Virus record (IMG/VR): IMGVR_UViG_3300046524_000192
Location: 1 to 50,150 of that record
Strand: one strand, 5' to 3'
DNA from: a virus
DNA length: 50,150 bases
Made by a program: the position numbers and the translations under genes. Positions 16,435-22,937 of this stretch are shown piece after piece. The notes under the pieces were generated by a model, which was not told the DNA's origin, searched no databases, and was given only the letters and a program-made list of their open reading frames with translations. How positions within the stretch are numbered: the stretch's first letter is position 1; the number at the start of each line of letters is the position of its first letter.

Positions 16435-16968
16435 TTAATGGGTGGTCGCCTTCGGCTTCTCTGCCGGCTTGGCGCGACCTGCGATCTCCATGAGGTCGTC
16501 CTCGGACATCTTCTTGACGTCCTTGGTGACGTTGAGGTTGGTCGTGACCTCGTCCTTCTGGGCCAGGTAGTTCTTGCCGAGGAAGATCGCGGCGGGCGCG
16601 TTGCGATCGGCGAGAGCCAATTGCTTGCGACGCAGCGACACCTTGGCGTGCTGCAAACCGTCCTCCCAGACGTCGCGCGCCTCGGGATATTCGTTGATGA
16701 AATTCTGGAATGTGCGAGTGACGCAGCCGAGAACAGCGGCGATCTCGCCCTGGGTACAGAACAGCTTGGCGAGTTCGAATATGGTGCGCAGCGTGTCCTC
16801 GTCGGGCTGCAGCATCGTCTTGCGCTTCTTCAGGGGCTCGGCCAGCTTGTCGTCGAGGAAGCTGTCCTTCTCATCCTGTTTGGCCGCGGCTTCTTGCGCC
16901 GCAAGCTCGCGGGCTGCGGCCTCTTCCTTGGTGGGGCGGCCACGCCTGCGCGGAGGCAGATCGGTCAT
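16435..16968 (-). CDS. terS: Terminase small subunit
   Basis: 177 aa. A basic N-terminus (PPRRRGRPTKEE) precedes a helix-turn-helix (IFELAKLFCTQGEIAAVLG, about 63-81, then VTRTFQNFINEYP) that should bind the packaging site. A central helical region (LRRKQLALADRNAPAAIFLGK) is seen in many small terminases before the oligomerisation part. It is upstream of the large terminase gene with only the tRNA-Gly in between. Confidence 0.88.
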   Translation of the reverse strand: MTDLPPRRRGRPTKEEAAARELAAQEAAAKQDEKDSFLDDKLAEPLKKRKTMLQPDEDTLRTIFELAKLFCTQGEIAAVLGCVTRTFQNFINEYPEARDVWEDGLQHAKVSLRRKQLALADRNAPAAIFLGKNYLAQKDEVTTNLNVTKDVKKMSEDDLMEIAGRAKPAEKPKATTH

Positions 16969-16986
16969 TTTTTTGCTCTTGTTGGG

Positions 16987-17028
16987 GTTTCAACACCTGC
17001 GGCTCGAAACGGCCCGAAGTGTTGAAAC
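16987..17028 (-). promoter_or_regulatory. 10-bp inverted repeat in the terS leader
   Basis: GTTTCAACAC (16987-16996) and GTGTTGAAAC (17019-17028) are perfect complements with a 22-nt loop containing a GGC/GCC pair. It lies between the stop of the 77-aa gene and the terS start, 19 bases from the ATG. No U-tract follows directly (a run of seven A/U lies beside the ATG), so a regulatory hairpin or operator is more likely than a terminator. Confidence 0.6.
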
Positions 17029-17037
17029 TCGTTTGTG

Positions 17038-17271
17038 TCAGTGCAGAGGTCCGATGTCCTCGATGTTGAGGTCTCGGATATCGACTCCGATGATGAGGCC
17101 CTCCGGCGGCATCGCGACCATGAGGATCACGGCGTCGCGTGGCTCGTCGACTTCCCGATGGAACGCATCCAGCATCTCGACGATCGGCGTAACGAAGCCG
17201 CCGTCCCAGTGGATGACGCCATTCTCCAGATCGACTTCCCAGCTGATGCCCTCGGGATCTTCCACTCTCAC
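17038..17271 (-). CDS. Small conserved-looking protein downstream of thioredoxin
   Basis: 77 aa from a GTG at 17271 that overlaps the thioredoxin stop (GTGA); a GTG two codons later is the alternative. Sequence features are WEVDLENGVIHWDGGFV and LMVAMPPEGLIIGVDI, acidic and beta-rich, with no Cys pair or membrane segment. Translational coupling suggests co-expression with thioredoxin. Function unknown. Confidence 0.6.
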   Translation of the reverse strand: MRVEDPEGISWEVDLENGVIHWDGGFVTPIVEMLDAFHREVDEPRDAVILMVAMPPEGLIIGVDIRDLNIEDIGPLH

Positions 17272-17585
17272 GGTATCAGCGACTTGATCCAGTCGGAGAT
17301 GCCCTGCCGGGTCATCGGCCCGATCTTGGTGCCGACCACCTCTCCCTTGTCGAACAAGATCAGCGCGGGGATCTGGCGCACGACATAGCGATTGGCGGAA
17401 ACCTGGCAGCTCTCGACGTTGGCTGAGACGAAGCTGACCTTGCCGACCATGTCGAACTCGATGTCCTTGATGACGGGCGTCATGGCCTTGCAGGGCTGGC
17501 ACCAGTTCGCTTCGAACTTGACCAGGACAGGCGATTTCGCTTCCAGAACGTCGCTCTGGAATGAGCTGTCGGTGACGGACTTCAT
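17268..17585 (-). CDS. Thioredoxin-like protein
   Basis: 105 aa, the length of ordinary thioredoxin. The active site is W-C-Q-P-C-K (Cys29, Cys32; Q-P instead of the usual G-P) and the cis-proline is in RQIPALILF (Pro73). The fold pattern VLVKFEANWC ... VSFVSANVES ... ALILFDKGEVVGTKIGP is complete, so it should be active. It could serve as a polymerase processivity factor, as in T7, or keep capsid or nucleotide enzymes reduced. It lies in the late operon, away from any replication gene seen here. Confidence 0.92.
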   Translation of the reverse strand: MKSVTDSSFQSDVLEAKSPVLVKFEANWCQPCKAMTPVIKDIEFDMVGKVSFVSANVESCQVSANRYVVRQIPALILFDKGEVVGTKIGPMTRQGISDWIKSLIP

Positions 17586-17586
17586 G

Positions 17587-17997
17587 TTACCTCGAAAAGA
17601 TCTTCTTGAGAGAGGATATGCCGGCGACGCCGCAGATGGTCAGTACGATTTGCTGCTGCATGCTGTCGTAGGGCGATGGGAGCGCGGAGATGGCCCAGCT
17701 GCCGACGACGTGGCCGAACAGCGGGATGCTGTCGAAGACGACAGCCGCGACGTGGAAGAACAGGACAGCGAATGCGACCGGCACCATCCATGCGGTAAAC
17801 CAGTGCTCACGATCGCCGTTACGCATGTCGGCCGCCATGCGGGCGACCTCGACCTTGTAGCGCAGCTCGGCGACATTCAGCGTGACGTCGCCGCCGACCG
17901 CCGTCTTGAACTTTTCAAGGTCAGCATCGGTCTTCTTGTTCAGCCACGTCAGAAATCCGGACGCGAGGCCCGGGATCAGGGAGAGAAGTGCAAACAT
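17587..17997 (-). CDS. Holin-like membrane protein (3TM gene-transfer-release type)
   Basis: 136 aa from MFALLSLIPG at 17997; the longer frame would run into the tRNA-Trp. Three hydrophobic segments are seen: residues about 1-18, 68-86 (WMVPVAFAVLFFHVAAVVF) and 110-125. R-x-G-D-R-E-H-W-F-T-A-W before the second resembles the W-W-T-A-R motif of GTA-type 3TM holins. It probably permeabilises the inner membrane at lysis. No endolysin gene was found next to it. Confidence 0.75.
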   Translation of the reverse strand: MFALLSLIPGLASGFLTWLNKKTDADLEKFKTAVGGDVTLNVAELRYKVEVARMAADMRNGDREHWFTAWMVPVAFAVLFFHVAAVVFDSIPLFGHVVGSWAISALPSPYDSMQQQIVLTICGVAGISSLKKIFSR

Positions 17998-18012
17998 GAT
18001 GCTGCCTGAATC

Positions 18013-18084
18013 TGGCACCGGCGTATGGTATCGAACCATCTGACCGAGGTTTTGGAGACCTGGCCGCGACCTACGCTCGCCGAT
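18013..18084 (-). tRNA. tRNA-Trp (anticodon CCA), reduced D-arm
   Basis: On the minus strand the acceptor stem ATCGGCG/CGCCGGT pairs over 7 bp with one G-U. The anticodon arm AGGT-CTCCAAA-ACCT is the classic tRNA-Trp arm. The T-arm has loop TTCGATA with a 4-bp stem, and GCCA is encoded at the 3' end. The D-arm is short, GCG-TAGGT-CGC with GG in the loop, so the tRNA is four bases shorter than normal in that part. It may be functional or decaying. Confidence 0.75.
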
Positions 18085-18186
18085 GTGTTGATGAATTGCG
18101 CCGAGCTATCGGAGAGGAGCGCCATACTCAGACGCCTGTCTCCGGAGCCTATTACTCCCCACCCTCGGCCGGCGAACCGGCGGGAC

Positions 18187-18272
18187 GGCGCAAAATGAAT
18201 TGAACCCCAGCCCGATTTCTTCAAGCGACGGTTAGACCAGTCGTCGGGACGCGATGGGGGTATGCGTGCGCC
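18187..18272 (-). ncRNA. 86-nt rod-like inverted repeat upstream of tRNA-Trp
   Basis: Four collinear helices: GGCGCA/TGCGCC (18187-18192 with 18267-18272), CCCCA/TGGGG (18205-18209 with 18255-18259), CCC/GGG (18211-18213 with 18246-18248 region) and CGACG/CGTCG (18226-18230 with 18242-18246). The size is tRNA-like, but T-arm and anticodon arm do not fit. The gap also has a GCCGG-CGAA-CCGGC hairpin (about 18168-18181). The strand is assumed from flanking genes. Confidence 0.35.
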
Positions 18273-18313
18273 TTACGGCTTATGGTTTCTGAAGACGAGA
18301 GCAACCCGTCTAT

Positions 18314-18487
18314 TCAGATATCGTATTCTTTGTCCCAGTCGTGCCAGCTGTCGTGGATGACTTCTGTGTCGGGCTTCAGCTCCTGCTCGACGAGCTTGGC
18401 TTCAAACTGAGCATTGACTTTATCTCGGATCACCGTGGTGCAAAGTGCGCAGTCGCACTTCCACCGGCCCCGCGCCCTGCGTCCCAT
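18314..18487 (-). CDS. Small Cys-containing protein
   Basis: 57 aa, coupled to the DUF7338-like gene by a TGATG overlap. The N-terminus MGRRARGRWKCDCALCTTV has a C-x-C-x-x-C cluster that could bind metal; the rest is acidic and ends in WHDWDKEYDI. It appears only as the tail of a longer frame that overlaps the neighbouring gene, so the ATG at 18487 decides it. Function unknown. Confidence 0.6.
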   Translation of the reverse strand: MGRRARGRWKCDCALCTTVIRDKVNAQFEAKLVEQELKPDTEVIHDSWHDWDKEYDI

Positions 18488-19059
18488 CAGCCCGGGACGA
18501 CGAACTTGAGGCCGAAGCCGCCGGACGCCGGCCGCCATCCGAGATAGAACTCGACAGTGCCGTTCCAGAAGGCGACGAACGGCATGATGCCGATGCCCTT
18601 GAATAGCGCGAACGCGGCAATCAAGGTGAGTGGCCACGCTCCGACGAGCAGCCAGGGGAATTTGCCGAAGGCCGGCAAGAACCAGGCGCCGAGTGCGGCG
18701 ATGGCGAACACCAGGAACGCTGGCAAGCTGATGCCGGAGACGATCACCGACCACTTCCACCCTGTCATGGGCGGAGAGACGTCGCGCAGCGTAGTGGCGA
18801 GCACCGGAGCGGAGCCGTAGACCGTGTAATTCTTGTCCTCGGCACCCATGATGAACCCGACGAAGTTCATCAGCGGGTTGCGGCAGAAAAACCAGTAGAA
18901 GATCCGCAGCGCCTGGTTGGTCACCTCGGGCAGATACGGCTCGCCGTTGTTGATCGTGGGGACGGTCCAGCCATCGGGGCCGACGAGCCACCACAGCGGG
19001 TTCAGCTTGGTGAGAAACGGCACCGCAACGCGGTCCGTCATCGTGACAGAGTCGATCAT
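18487..19059 (-). CDS. Phage membrane protein, DUF7338-like
   Basis: 190 aa from the ATG at 19059 with GAGG four bases upstream. N-terminal motif FLTKLNPLWWLVGPDGW, then NDGEP-like NNGEPYLPEVTNQALR and FFCRNPLMNFVGFIMG, which are the signatures of phage proteins now grouped as DUF7338. Two or three membrane segments occupy residues about 105-165. Function unknown; such genes often lie in late or lysis regions, as here. Confidence 0.7.
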   Translation of the reverse strand: MIDSVTMTDRVAVPFLTKLNPLWWLVGPDGWTVPTINNGEPYLPEVTNQALRIFYWFFCRNPLMNFVGFIMGAEDKNYTVYGSAPVLATTLRDVSPPMTGWKWSVIVSGISLPAFLVFAIAALGAWFLPAFGKFPWLLVGAWPLTLIAAFALFKGIGIMPFVAFWNGTVEFYLGWRPASGGFGLKFVVPG

Positions 19060-19082
19060 GCAACCTCGGATGTGAAAAGGAA

Positions 19083-19170
19083 ATGCCCGAGGTTTTGCAG
19101 CAGAGCTGATTTGTTCTCGGACGCCGGCGCGAGGTAAAGGAGGAGAAACCCTCGCGCGGTTGCCGGGCAT
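19083..19170 (-). ncRNA. 88-nt nested inverted repeat, no ORF
   Basis: ATGCCCG (19083-19089) pairs with CGGGCAT (19164-19170), and inside it GCGCGAGG (19127-19134) pairs with CCTCGCGC (19150-19157). A CAGC/GCTG triloop lies near 19100-19110. It lies between the DUF7338-like gene and the 46-aa gene. It could be a processed RNA or a leader structure of the DUF7338-like mRNA. Confidence 0.35.
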
Positions 19171-19219
19171 CACAGACGGTCGACGCTTGTTGCGCCGCTC
19201 CCTGTTAAGCTCCGGGAAA

Positions 19220-19360
19220 TCAGGAAGAGCTTGGCTCTTCTGTTTTTGTCGCGCTGCTCTGCGCTTCGGCAGCCTTCTGCGCCTCGTGGAGGCGACGCAG
19301 TTTCTGCCGATGATCCTGACGCCGAAGCGCGGAGAGGATCTTGATCAGTTTGGCTTTCAT
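19220..19360 (-). CDS. Short basic helical peptide, 46 aa
   Basis: The ATG overlaps the upstream stop (TGATG). The peptide begins MKAKLIKILSALRRQDHRQK and continues with LRRLHEAQKAAEAQ; it should be one amphipathic basic helix with a Ser/Thr/Glu tail. Too short to place in a family. The spacing and coupling are those of a real gene. Confidence 0.5.
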   Translation of the reverse strand: MKAKLIKILSALRRQDHRQKLRRLHEAQKAAEAQSSATKTEEPSSS

Positions 19361-19629
19361 CAGGCGACTTGCTCCTGTGGGATTGACCAGTTGCGGGGCA
19401 AGGTTGAGACGTGCCCGTGCATGGCGACGTGCGGCACCAGCCGCTCCAGCACCCAGTCGGTGTGTGCTTGCAGGACGCCGCTCGCCGGGCGCACCAGCTT
19501 GGCGTGCTCGTAGATCTCGGTCAGCTTGTCGCCATACGCGACGGCCTGCCAGCGATCAGCCGGCAGTTTCAGCCAGGCGATCATGGCCTGGGCGTGCCGC
19601 TTGGAGTCGGCAACAACTATGCTTTTCAT
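19360..19629 (-). CDS. Small hypothetical protein, 89 aa
   Basis: Begins MKSIVVADSKRHAQAMIAWL. The first residues (SIVVAD-S) and the helix that follows look like a Rossmann-type beta-alpha unit, and W-x-A-V-A-Y-G-D-K-L is a second strand. This is too short for a full enzyme. It overlaps the next gene downstream (TGATG) and follows the HExxH gene. Function unknown. Confidence 0.6.
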   Translation of the reverse strand: MKSIVVADSKRHAQAMIAWLKLPADRWQAVAYGDKLTEIYEHAKLVRPASGVLQAHTDWVLERLVPHVAMHGHVSTLPRNWSIPQEQVA

Positions 19630-19633
19630 GGGG

Positions 19634-19984
19634 TCAGGCTTTCGCCATGACGCTGTCGATCCAGGCGTAGAGGTCTGGATTATCGCGACGCGCCATCATC
19701 AGGATGGGAGTGAGGAGAGAAACCACGCGCTCTTCGCCGGCCCGGGACTTGAGCCCTGAGGCATCCCAGCAGGCGTGCATGATTTCGTGTTCGAGGGTCT
19801 CGGCGAATGACTCGTCGGTGATGTCGGTGCGGACCCGGATGATCTTGGCGAACCGATCGCAGTTGCCGTAGCAGCCCTGCTGCTCCGCTTCGAGCGGATC
19901 CCAATGTTCGAGGGCGTACCGAAACACGCCGATGCGTATCGTCGCCGGCAGATTGTCTCGCTTCAGCGGCTTGCGTCTGCTCAT
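19634..19984 (-). CDS. Putative zinc metalloprotease-like protein (HExxH)
   Basis: 116 aa from the ATG at 19984, which overlaps the upstream stop by ATGA. The helix SFAETLEHEIMHACWDASG (residues about 60-78) has the H-E-x-x-H zinc motif plus a downstream acidic helix. Size and layout resemble small phage SprT/ImmA-like metallopeptidase domains. A catalytic role is possible; the third zinc ligand cannot be fixed by eye. Confidence 0.6.
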   Translation of the reverse strand: MSRRKPLKRDNLPATIRIGVFRYALEHWDPLEAEQQGCYGNCDRFAKIIRVRTDITDESFAETLEHEIMHACWDASGLKSRAGEERVVSLLTPILMMARRDNPDLYAWIDSVMAKA

Positions 19985-20472
19985 GGCACTTCGGCCGCGT
20001 TGCATTCGCGGATCATCGCCTTCAGCTCGTCGCCGCCGATGAAGACGACGTTCGGGTGTGGCACGTTCGGCTTGTTGCCGTCCCAGCCGACAGACTTGAG
20101 CTTCTCGCGGACCTTGCCGGGATATAGGCTCCACATCAGCTCGGAATATTCTGGTGCGTGCCGCGTGGTCGGCTTCTTGTTGGTGCCAAGGTAGTAGGTC
20201 GTCACGGATGCCGAGTGAAAGCCCATCGAAGCGTCATCGGTGACGCAGTATCTTTCCGGCGGCAGGATGCCGAGGAACAGGGTGCAGGCGGAGACGCAAG
20301 GGCCGGCGAGGACGATCTTCGTGCCAGCATCACGCATGTCGGAATACATGCGGACGTAGTCGTTGATGACGCCGCCGCGATCTTCCTTGATCTTCAGCGT
20401 GGCAGCGCCGGCCGGCGCCAGGGCAGCCGTCAGCAACCCACCCAGTAGGGTGAGGGTTTTCAGGAACTTCAT
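19981..20472 (-). CDS. Secreted ClpP/crotonase-fold-like protein
   Basis: 163 aa. A signal peptide (MKFLKTLTLLGGLLTAALAP-AGA) precedes the mature protein. G-P-C-V-S-A-C-T-L-F-L-G (about 58-69) looks like the nucleophile loop of ClpP/SppA-type proteins, and M-G-F-H-S-A (about 85) supplies a possible His. This arrangement (small periplasmic protein with C-x-S-A-C and G-x-H) is common in Bradyrhizobium hypotheticals. It may be a host-derived gene that acts in the periplasm during lysis. Confidence 0.6.
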   Translation of the reverse strand: MKFLKTLTLLGGLLTAALAPAGAATLKIKEDRGGVINDYVRMYSDMRDAGTKIVLAGPCVSACTLFLGILPPERYCVTDDASMGFHSASVTTYYLGTNKKPTTRHAPEYSELMWSLYPGKVREKLKSVGWDGNKPNVPHPNVVFIGGDELKAMIRECNAAEVP

Positions 20473-20495
20473 GAGCGTGCTCAGGGGTGGCGCGG

Positions 20496-20600
20496 TCAGC
20501 CGAAGATCCGGGCCAGGACGTGCATCAGCACGACCAGCGCGAGGACCAGGAGGACGGGCGCGAGGACAACAATGCGATCGAATGCTCGGAGCACGCTCAT
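20496..20600 (-). CDS. 34-aa single-pass membrane peptide
   Basis: ATG at 20600. MSVLRAFDRIVVLAPVLLVL leads into VVLMHVLARIFG; nearly the whole peptide is hydrophobic with one short cytoplasmic head. It lies in a run of small membrane genes. Its short length lowers certainty; placement between coupled genes supports it. Confidence 0.5.
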   Translation of the reverse strand: MSVLRAFDRIVVLAPVLLVLALVVLMHVLARIFG

Positions 20601-20605
20601 GGCGG

Positions 20606-20800
20606 CTATCCGAAGAGGAACCGGCAGATGAAGTAAATCAGCCAGGTCACCAGCGTCAGCACGACGGTGACGGCGGTGCGAAACAGAGCCGAGAACAGCG
20701 GGCCGAAATCGAAGTCGCTGTTCATGCGCGGCAGCGGCTGCGCCAGATAGGCGATCACGAGGATGACGTTGAGGGCGAGCAGGACGAACCAGGCCTGCAT
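20606..20800 (-). CDS. 64-aa membrane protein, two segments
   Basis: Starts MQAWFVLLALNVILVIAYL, then a short polar loop (NSDFDFGPLFSAL) and a second segment (TAVTVVLTLVTWLIYFICRF). The start overlaps the upstream stop (TGATG). Size and topology would suit a class II holin or spanin partner, but no motif proves it. Confidence 0.6.
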   Translation of the reverse strand: MQAWFVLLALNVILVIAYLAQPLPRMNSDFDFGPLFSALFRTAVTVVLTLVTWLIYFICRFLFG

Positions 20801-21054
20801 CACACGATCCTCGGCTGGACGCCCGGCGTCGAGATGCGCAGCTTGGCGCGTTGGATTAGATCTTCGAAGGCGTCCATTTCCTTCATCGTCGGCAACCAAT
20901 GCGGGCGCAGGATCACGATGTGATCGTACCGCCTGCCGAGCAGCTGGCTGTCGTAGTTCAGGATGTCCCAGCTCTCATCGAGCTTGAAGGACACTTGGTA
21001 GGCAGCGCCGACGCAATGGTTGGGCGCGATCAGGGCATTCGAAGGGGTGGTCAT
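20800..21054 (-). CDS. Small hypothetical protein, 84 aa
   Basis: ATG at 21054; the longer frame upstream is not coding. Contains LDESWDILNYDSQLLGRRYD and IVILRPHWLPTMKEMDAFED, soluble, mixed alpha/beta. Coupled by TGATG to the two-segment membrane protein. Function unknown. Confidence 0.55.
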   Translation of the reverse strand: MTTPSNALIAPNHCVGAAYQVSFKLDESWDILNYDSQLLGRRYDHIVILRPHWLPTMKEMDAFEDLIQRAKLRISTPGVQPRIV

Positions 21055-21116
21055 GGCGCATCCTTCGCGGCCGGCGGCCGGCGCGCTGCTGTTGATTCTG
21101 GGGCGCAGCCCCGCGG

Positions 21117-21260
21117 CTATTTCGTCAGGAAGAGTACGCCTCCGATGATGATCACCGTCATCACGGCGATCAGCGAGGCGATCGTGAAGGCCTCGATGTC
21201 GATGCCGCGTCGGCCTTTTCGGCTGTGGTCGAGCAACATCAGCATCATCATCACGGGCAT
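21117..21260 (-). CDS. 47-aa single-pass membrane peptide
   Basis: ATG at 21260, overlapping the upstream gene by 10 nt. MPVMMMLMLLDHSRKGRRG, then one membrane segment FTIASLIAVMTVIIIGGVLF and TK. The gene ends in TAG. No family known. Confidence 0.5.
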   Translation of the reverse strand: MPVMMMLMLLDHSRKGRRGIDIEAFTIASLIAVMTVIIIGGVLFLTK

Positions 21261-21514
21261 AGTCGATCCAGTGGCGGCAGGAAGGGTTCTTTGAACAGGC
21301 CCTTCTCCATCGCGACCTGCCTGATCGCATTCTGGAGTTCGGCGGACCTCTTCGCCTTGATGGCGGTGATCGGCGTGTCGCCGCCGAGCATCTCGTTGCC
21401 CTGCATCATGAACATCTGCGCCTCGATCGGGCCGATGAGCTTGTCCAAGGTCTGCATCAGCTGCAGCGCGACCGCCGCGAGCGGGCTTGTGGTGATGCTC
21501 TCACTCCGGGCCAT
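21251..21514 (-). CDS. Small helical protein next to the peptidase gene
   Basis: 87 aa. MARSESITTSPLAAVALQLM, then helices with MQTLDKLIGPIEAQMFMMQG and KRSAELQNAIRQVAMEKG. It overlaps the HslV-like gene by 14 nt, so the two are translationally coupled and the protein could be its partner or regulator. No family recognised. Confidence 0.6.
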   Translation of the reverse strand: MARSESITTSPLAAVALQLMQTLDKLIGPIEAQMFMMQGNEMLGGDTPITAIKAKRSAELQNAIRQVAMEKGLFKEPFLPPLDRLCP

Positions 21515-21926
21515 GTTCGAACTCTTCGACGAGGCCGCCGGAACCGGGATCTAGGCGGCACGCGATCTCGACCGCCTGCATGGCAGTGGCGCCCGCGAAC
21601 ATTGCGCCGAGCGCCAACTCTTTGCCGGATCCCATGGCGAAGCACTGCGGCTTGACTTTGAACCGGCCAGCGTCTTCGAACACCTCGATCGTGCCATCCG
21701 GCGAGATCACGATGCCCTTATCGTATTCGCCGCGCTTCGGTGGCGCGAAGCCGTTGCCCGCCTTGAACCAGGCAAGGAACTCCTGCGCGAACGCCGCGCT
21801 GCCGCACGCGCCCGCCAGCAGCCGATCGCGCTTGGCGATCTTAGTCATGCTGGCGACGATGATGTTGCCGCCGATCACCCGGCTGTCGGCGGAGATCTGG
21901 CCGTATTTATAGGCGACCGTGGTCAT
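21501..21926 (-). CDS. HslV/proteasome beta-like peptidase
   Basis: 141 aa, close to HslV (about 175) but shorter. The start MTTVAYKYGQISADSR places Thr2/Thr3 as the nucleophile after Met removal, with Asp14 and then T-K-I-A-K for the Lys of the Ntn-hydrolase site. LLAGACGSAAFAQEFLAWF parallels the HslV VIAGFAGG-x-ADAF helix, and CFAMGSGKELALGAM parallels A-I-G-S-G-G-x-Y-A. No phage HslU-like ATPase is in the window. It may cleave phage or host proteins late in infection. Confidence 0.85.
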   Translation of the reverse strand: MTTVAYKYGQISADSRVIGGNIIVASMTKIAKRDRLLAGACGSAAFAQEFLAWFKAGNGFAPPKRGEYDKGIVISPDGTIEVFEDAGRFKVKPQCFAMGSGKELALGAMFAGATAMQAVEIACRLDPGSGGLVEEFEHGPE

Positions 21927-22276
21927 GCGACCTCCATCTCCCGATCGGGAGTGCGCCGCAGATCGACCAGGAAAGCCGTCTGGCGCGGTGCGCCGTTCAT
22001 GGCCAACAGGCTGTCGAGGCGCGTCAGATCGTCCCAGTGCTCACCGCTGTGAGCCTGCACCCCGTTCTGGCCTTCGAGGCAGCTCAGAAACGTGTAGCCG
22101 CCGACCGCGGTGTGCCAGACCACCTGTCCGTTACGACGCATGGCGATCAGGTAGCAGTCCATATCGTCCTCGCCATAGCCGATGACGCGGCAAACGTCGA
22201 AGCCGAGTAGGACCGGCTCGTTGAGGTGCGCAAAGCACTCGTTGTAGAACTCGGGATGGCCGATTGTACCGCGCAT
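21923..22276 (-). CDS. Small hypothetical protein, 117 aa
   Basis: Begins MRGTIGHPEFYNECFAHLNE. Beta-rich middle (CRVIGYGEDDMDCYLIAM, VVWHTAVGGYTFL), with no membrane segment. It overlaps the peptidase gene by ATGA and the tiny membrane gene upstream by one base, so it belongs to the same coupled unit. Not recognised. Confidence 0.65.
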   Translation of the reverse strand: MRGTIGHPEFYNECFAHLNEPVLLGFDVCRVIGYGEDDMDCYLIAMRRNGQVVWHTAVGGYTFLSCLEGQNGVQAHSGEHWDDLTRLDSLLAMNGAPRQTAFLVDLRRTPDREMEVA

Positions 22277-22413
22277 CAGTGCCCCCGCAGAAACATCAGA
22301 TAGGCGATCACGATGAGCCCAAGCATTGCGCCGCTCATCTCGACCATCTTCCGGCGCTGGTAGCGCCGCTGGAAATCAGCGACCGCACGTCGCCGGGCTT
22401 CATCTTTCGTCAT
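22276..22413 (-). CDS. 45-aa single-pass membrane peptide
   Basis: MTKDEARRRAVADFQRRYQR is a basic cytoplasmic helix followed by MVEMSGAMLGLIVIAYLMFL and RGH. The stop overlaps the next ATG by one base. A basic head plus one membrane segment resembles pinholin-like or regulatory peptides; unproven. Confidence 0.55.
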   Translation of the reverse strand: MTKDEARRRAVADFQRRYQRRKMVEMSGAMLGLIVIAYLMFLRGH

Positions 22414-22470
22414 GACGTCCTCAGGTTCGGCAGCCTCCCGCACAGGAAACCGGCCTTTTAGAAATTTCGC

Positions 22471-22788
22471 TCAGGCAACCGCCTGGTCTTGGGTGGGGTC
22501 TTTCGTTTCGACCCGGTCGACCACCATCTCGATGGCCTTCTTGATCGCGACGTAGCGGATGAAGGCGTTCACCTCGTTGTCCGGCAGGTCGTAGAAGCTG
22601 ACGGTCGATTCCGGGATGACCTCGGCAGGACCGATCGGATCGGCCAACGTCAGGAAGCGCATGATCCGGGTGACCGGCGGCATTCCCGGCCGATTGTGGG
22701 GCGACGGGATGCGTCGCCAGGCGTTCAGCTCGTTGTCGATCGCGTCGAGCGCCTCGTCGATCAGTGCCTCCTTTTGCTGTGCCTGCAT
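22471..22788 (-). CDS. Small hypothetical protein, 105 aa
   Basis: MQAQQKEALIDEALDAIDNE begins a helix; the middle (RPGMPPVTRIMRFLTLADP) is linker-like and the end (ALKKAIEMVV-like IAIKKAIEMVVDRVE) is helical. Soluble, acidic. A gap of 57 bases separates it from the membrane peptide downstream. Not recognised. Confidence 0.6.
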   Translation of the reverse strand: MQAQQKEALIDEALDAIDNELNAWRRIPSPHNRPGMPPVTRIMRFLTLADPIGPAEVIPESTVSFYDLPDNEVNAFIRYVAIKKAIEMVVDRVETKDPTQDQAVA

Positions 22789-22790
22789 GC

Positions 22791-22937
22791 TCAGAACCCG
22801 TGCTTGGCCACGTAGGCCAGCGAGTAGCCCAGCATCGCGCCGACCGCCCCGACCGCCCCGATCAGGGCGACCCAGAAGCAGACGGCGAATATCACGCCTT
22901 CACGAGCTGGAGAGGTCAGCGGCATCAGCATCCTCAT
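22791..22937 (-). CDS. 48-aa membrane peptide, Gly/Ala-rich segment
   Basis: ATG at 22937 with an in-frame second ATG. MRMLMPLTSPAREG is followed by VIFAVCFWVALIGAVGAVGA and MLGYSLAYVAKHGF. The N-terminal codons overlap the end of the Cys-containing gene upstream by 38 nt. Function unknown. Confidence 0.5.
   Translation of the reverse strand: MRMLMPLTSPAREGVIFAVCFWVALIGAVGAVGAMLGYSLAYVAKHGF

Noticed and set aside
18187-18272. The 86-nt rod as a third tRNA
   Set aside because: The T-loop-like TTCAATT lacks a pairing stem and no 7-base anticodon loop with U33 fits a stem.
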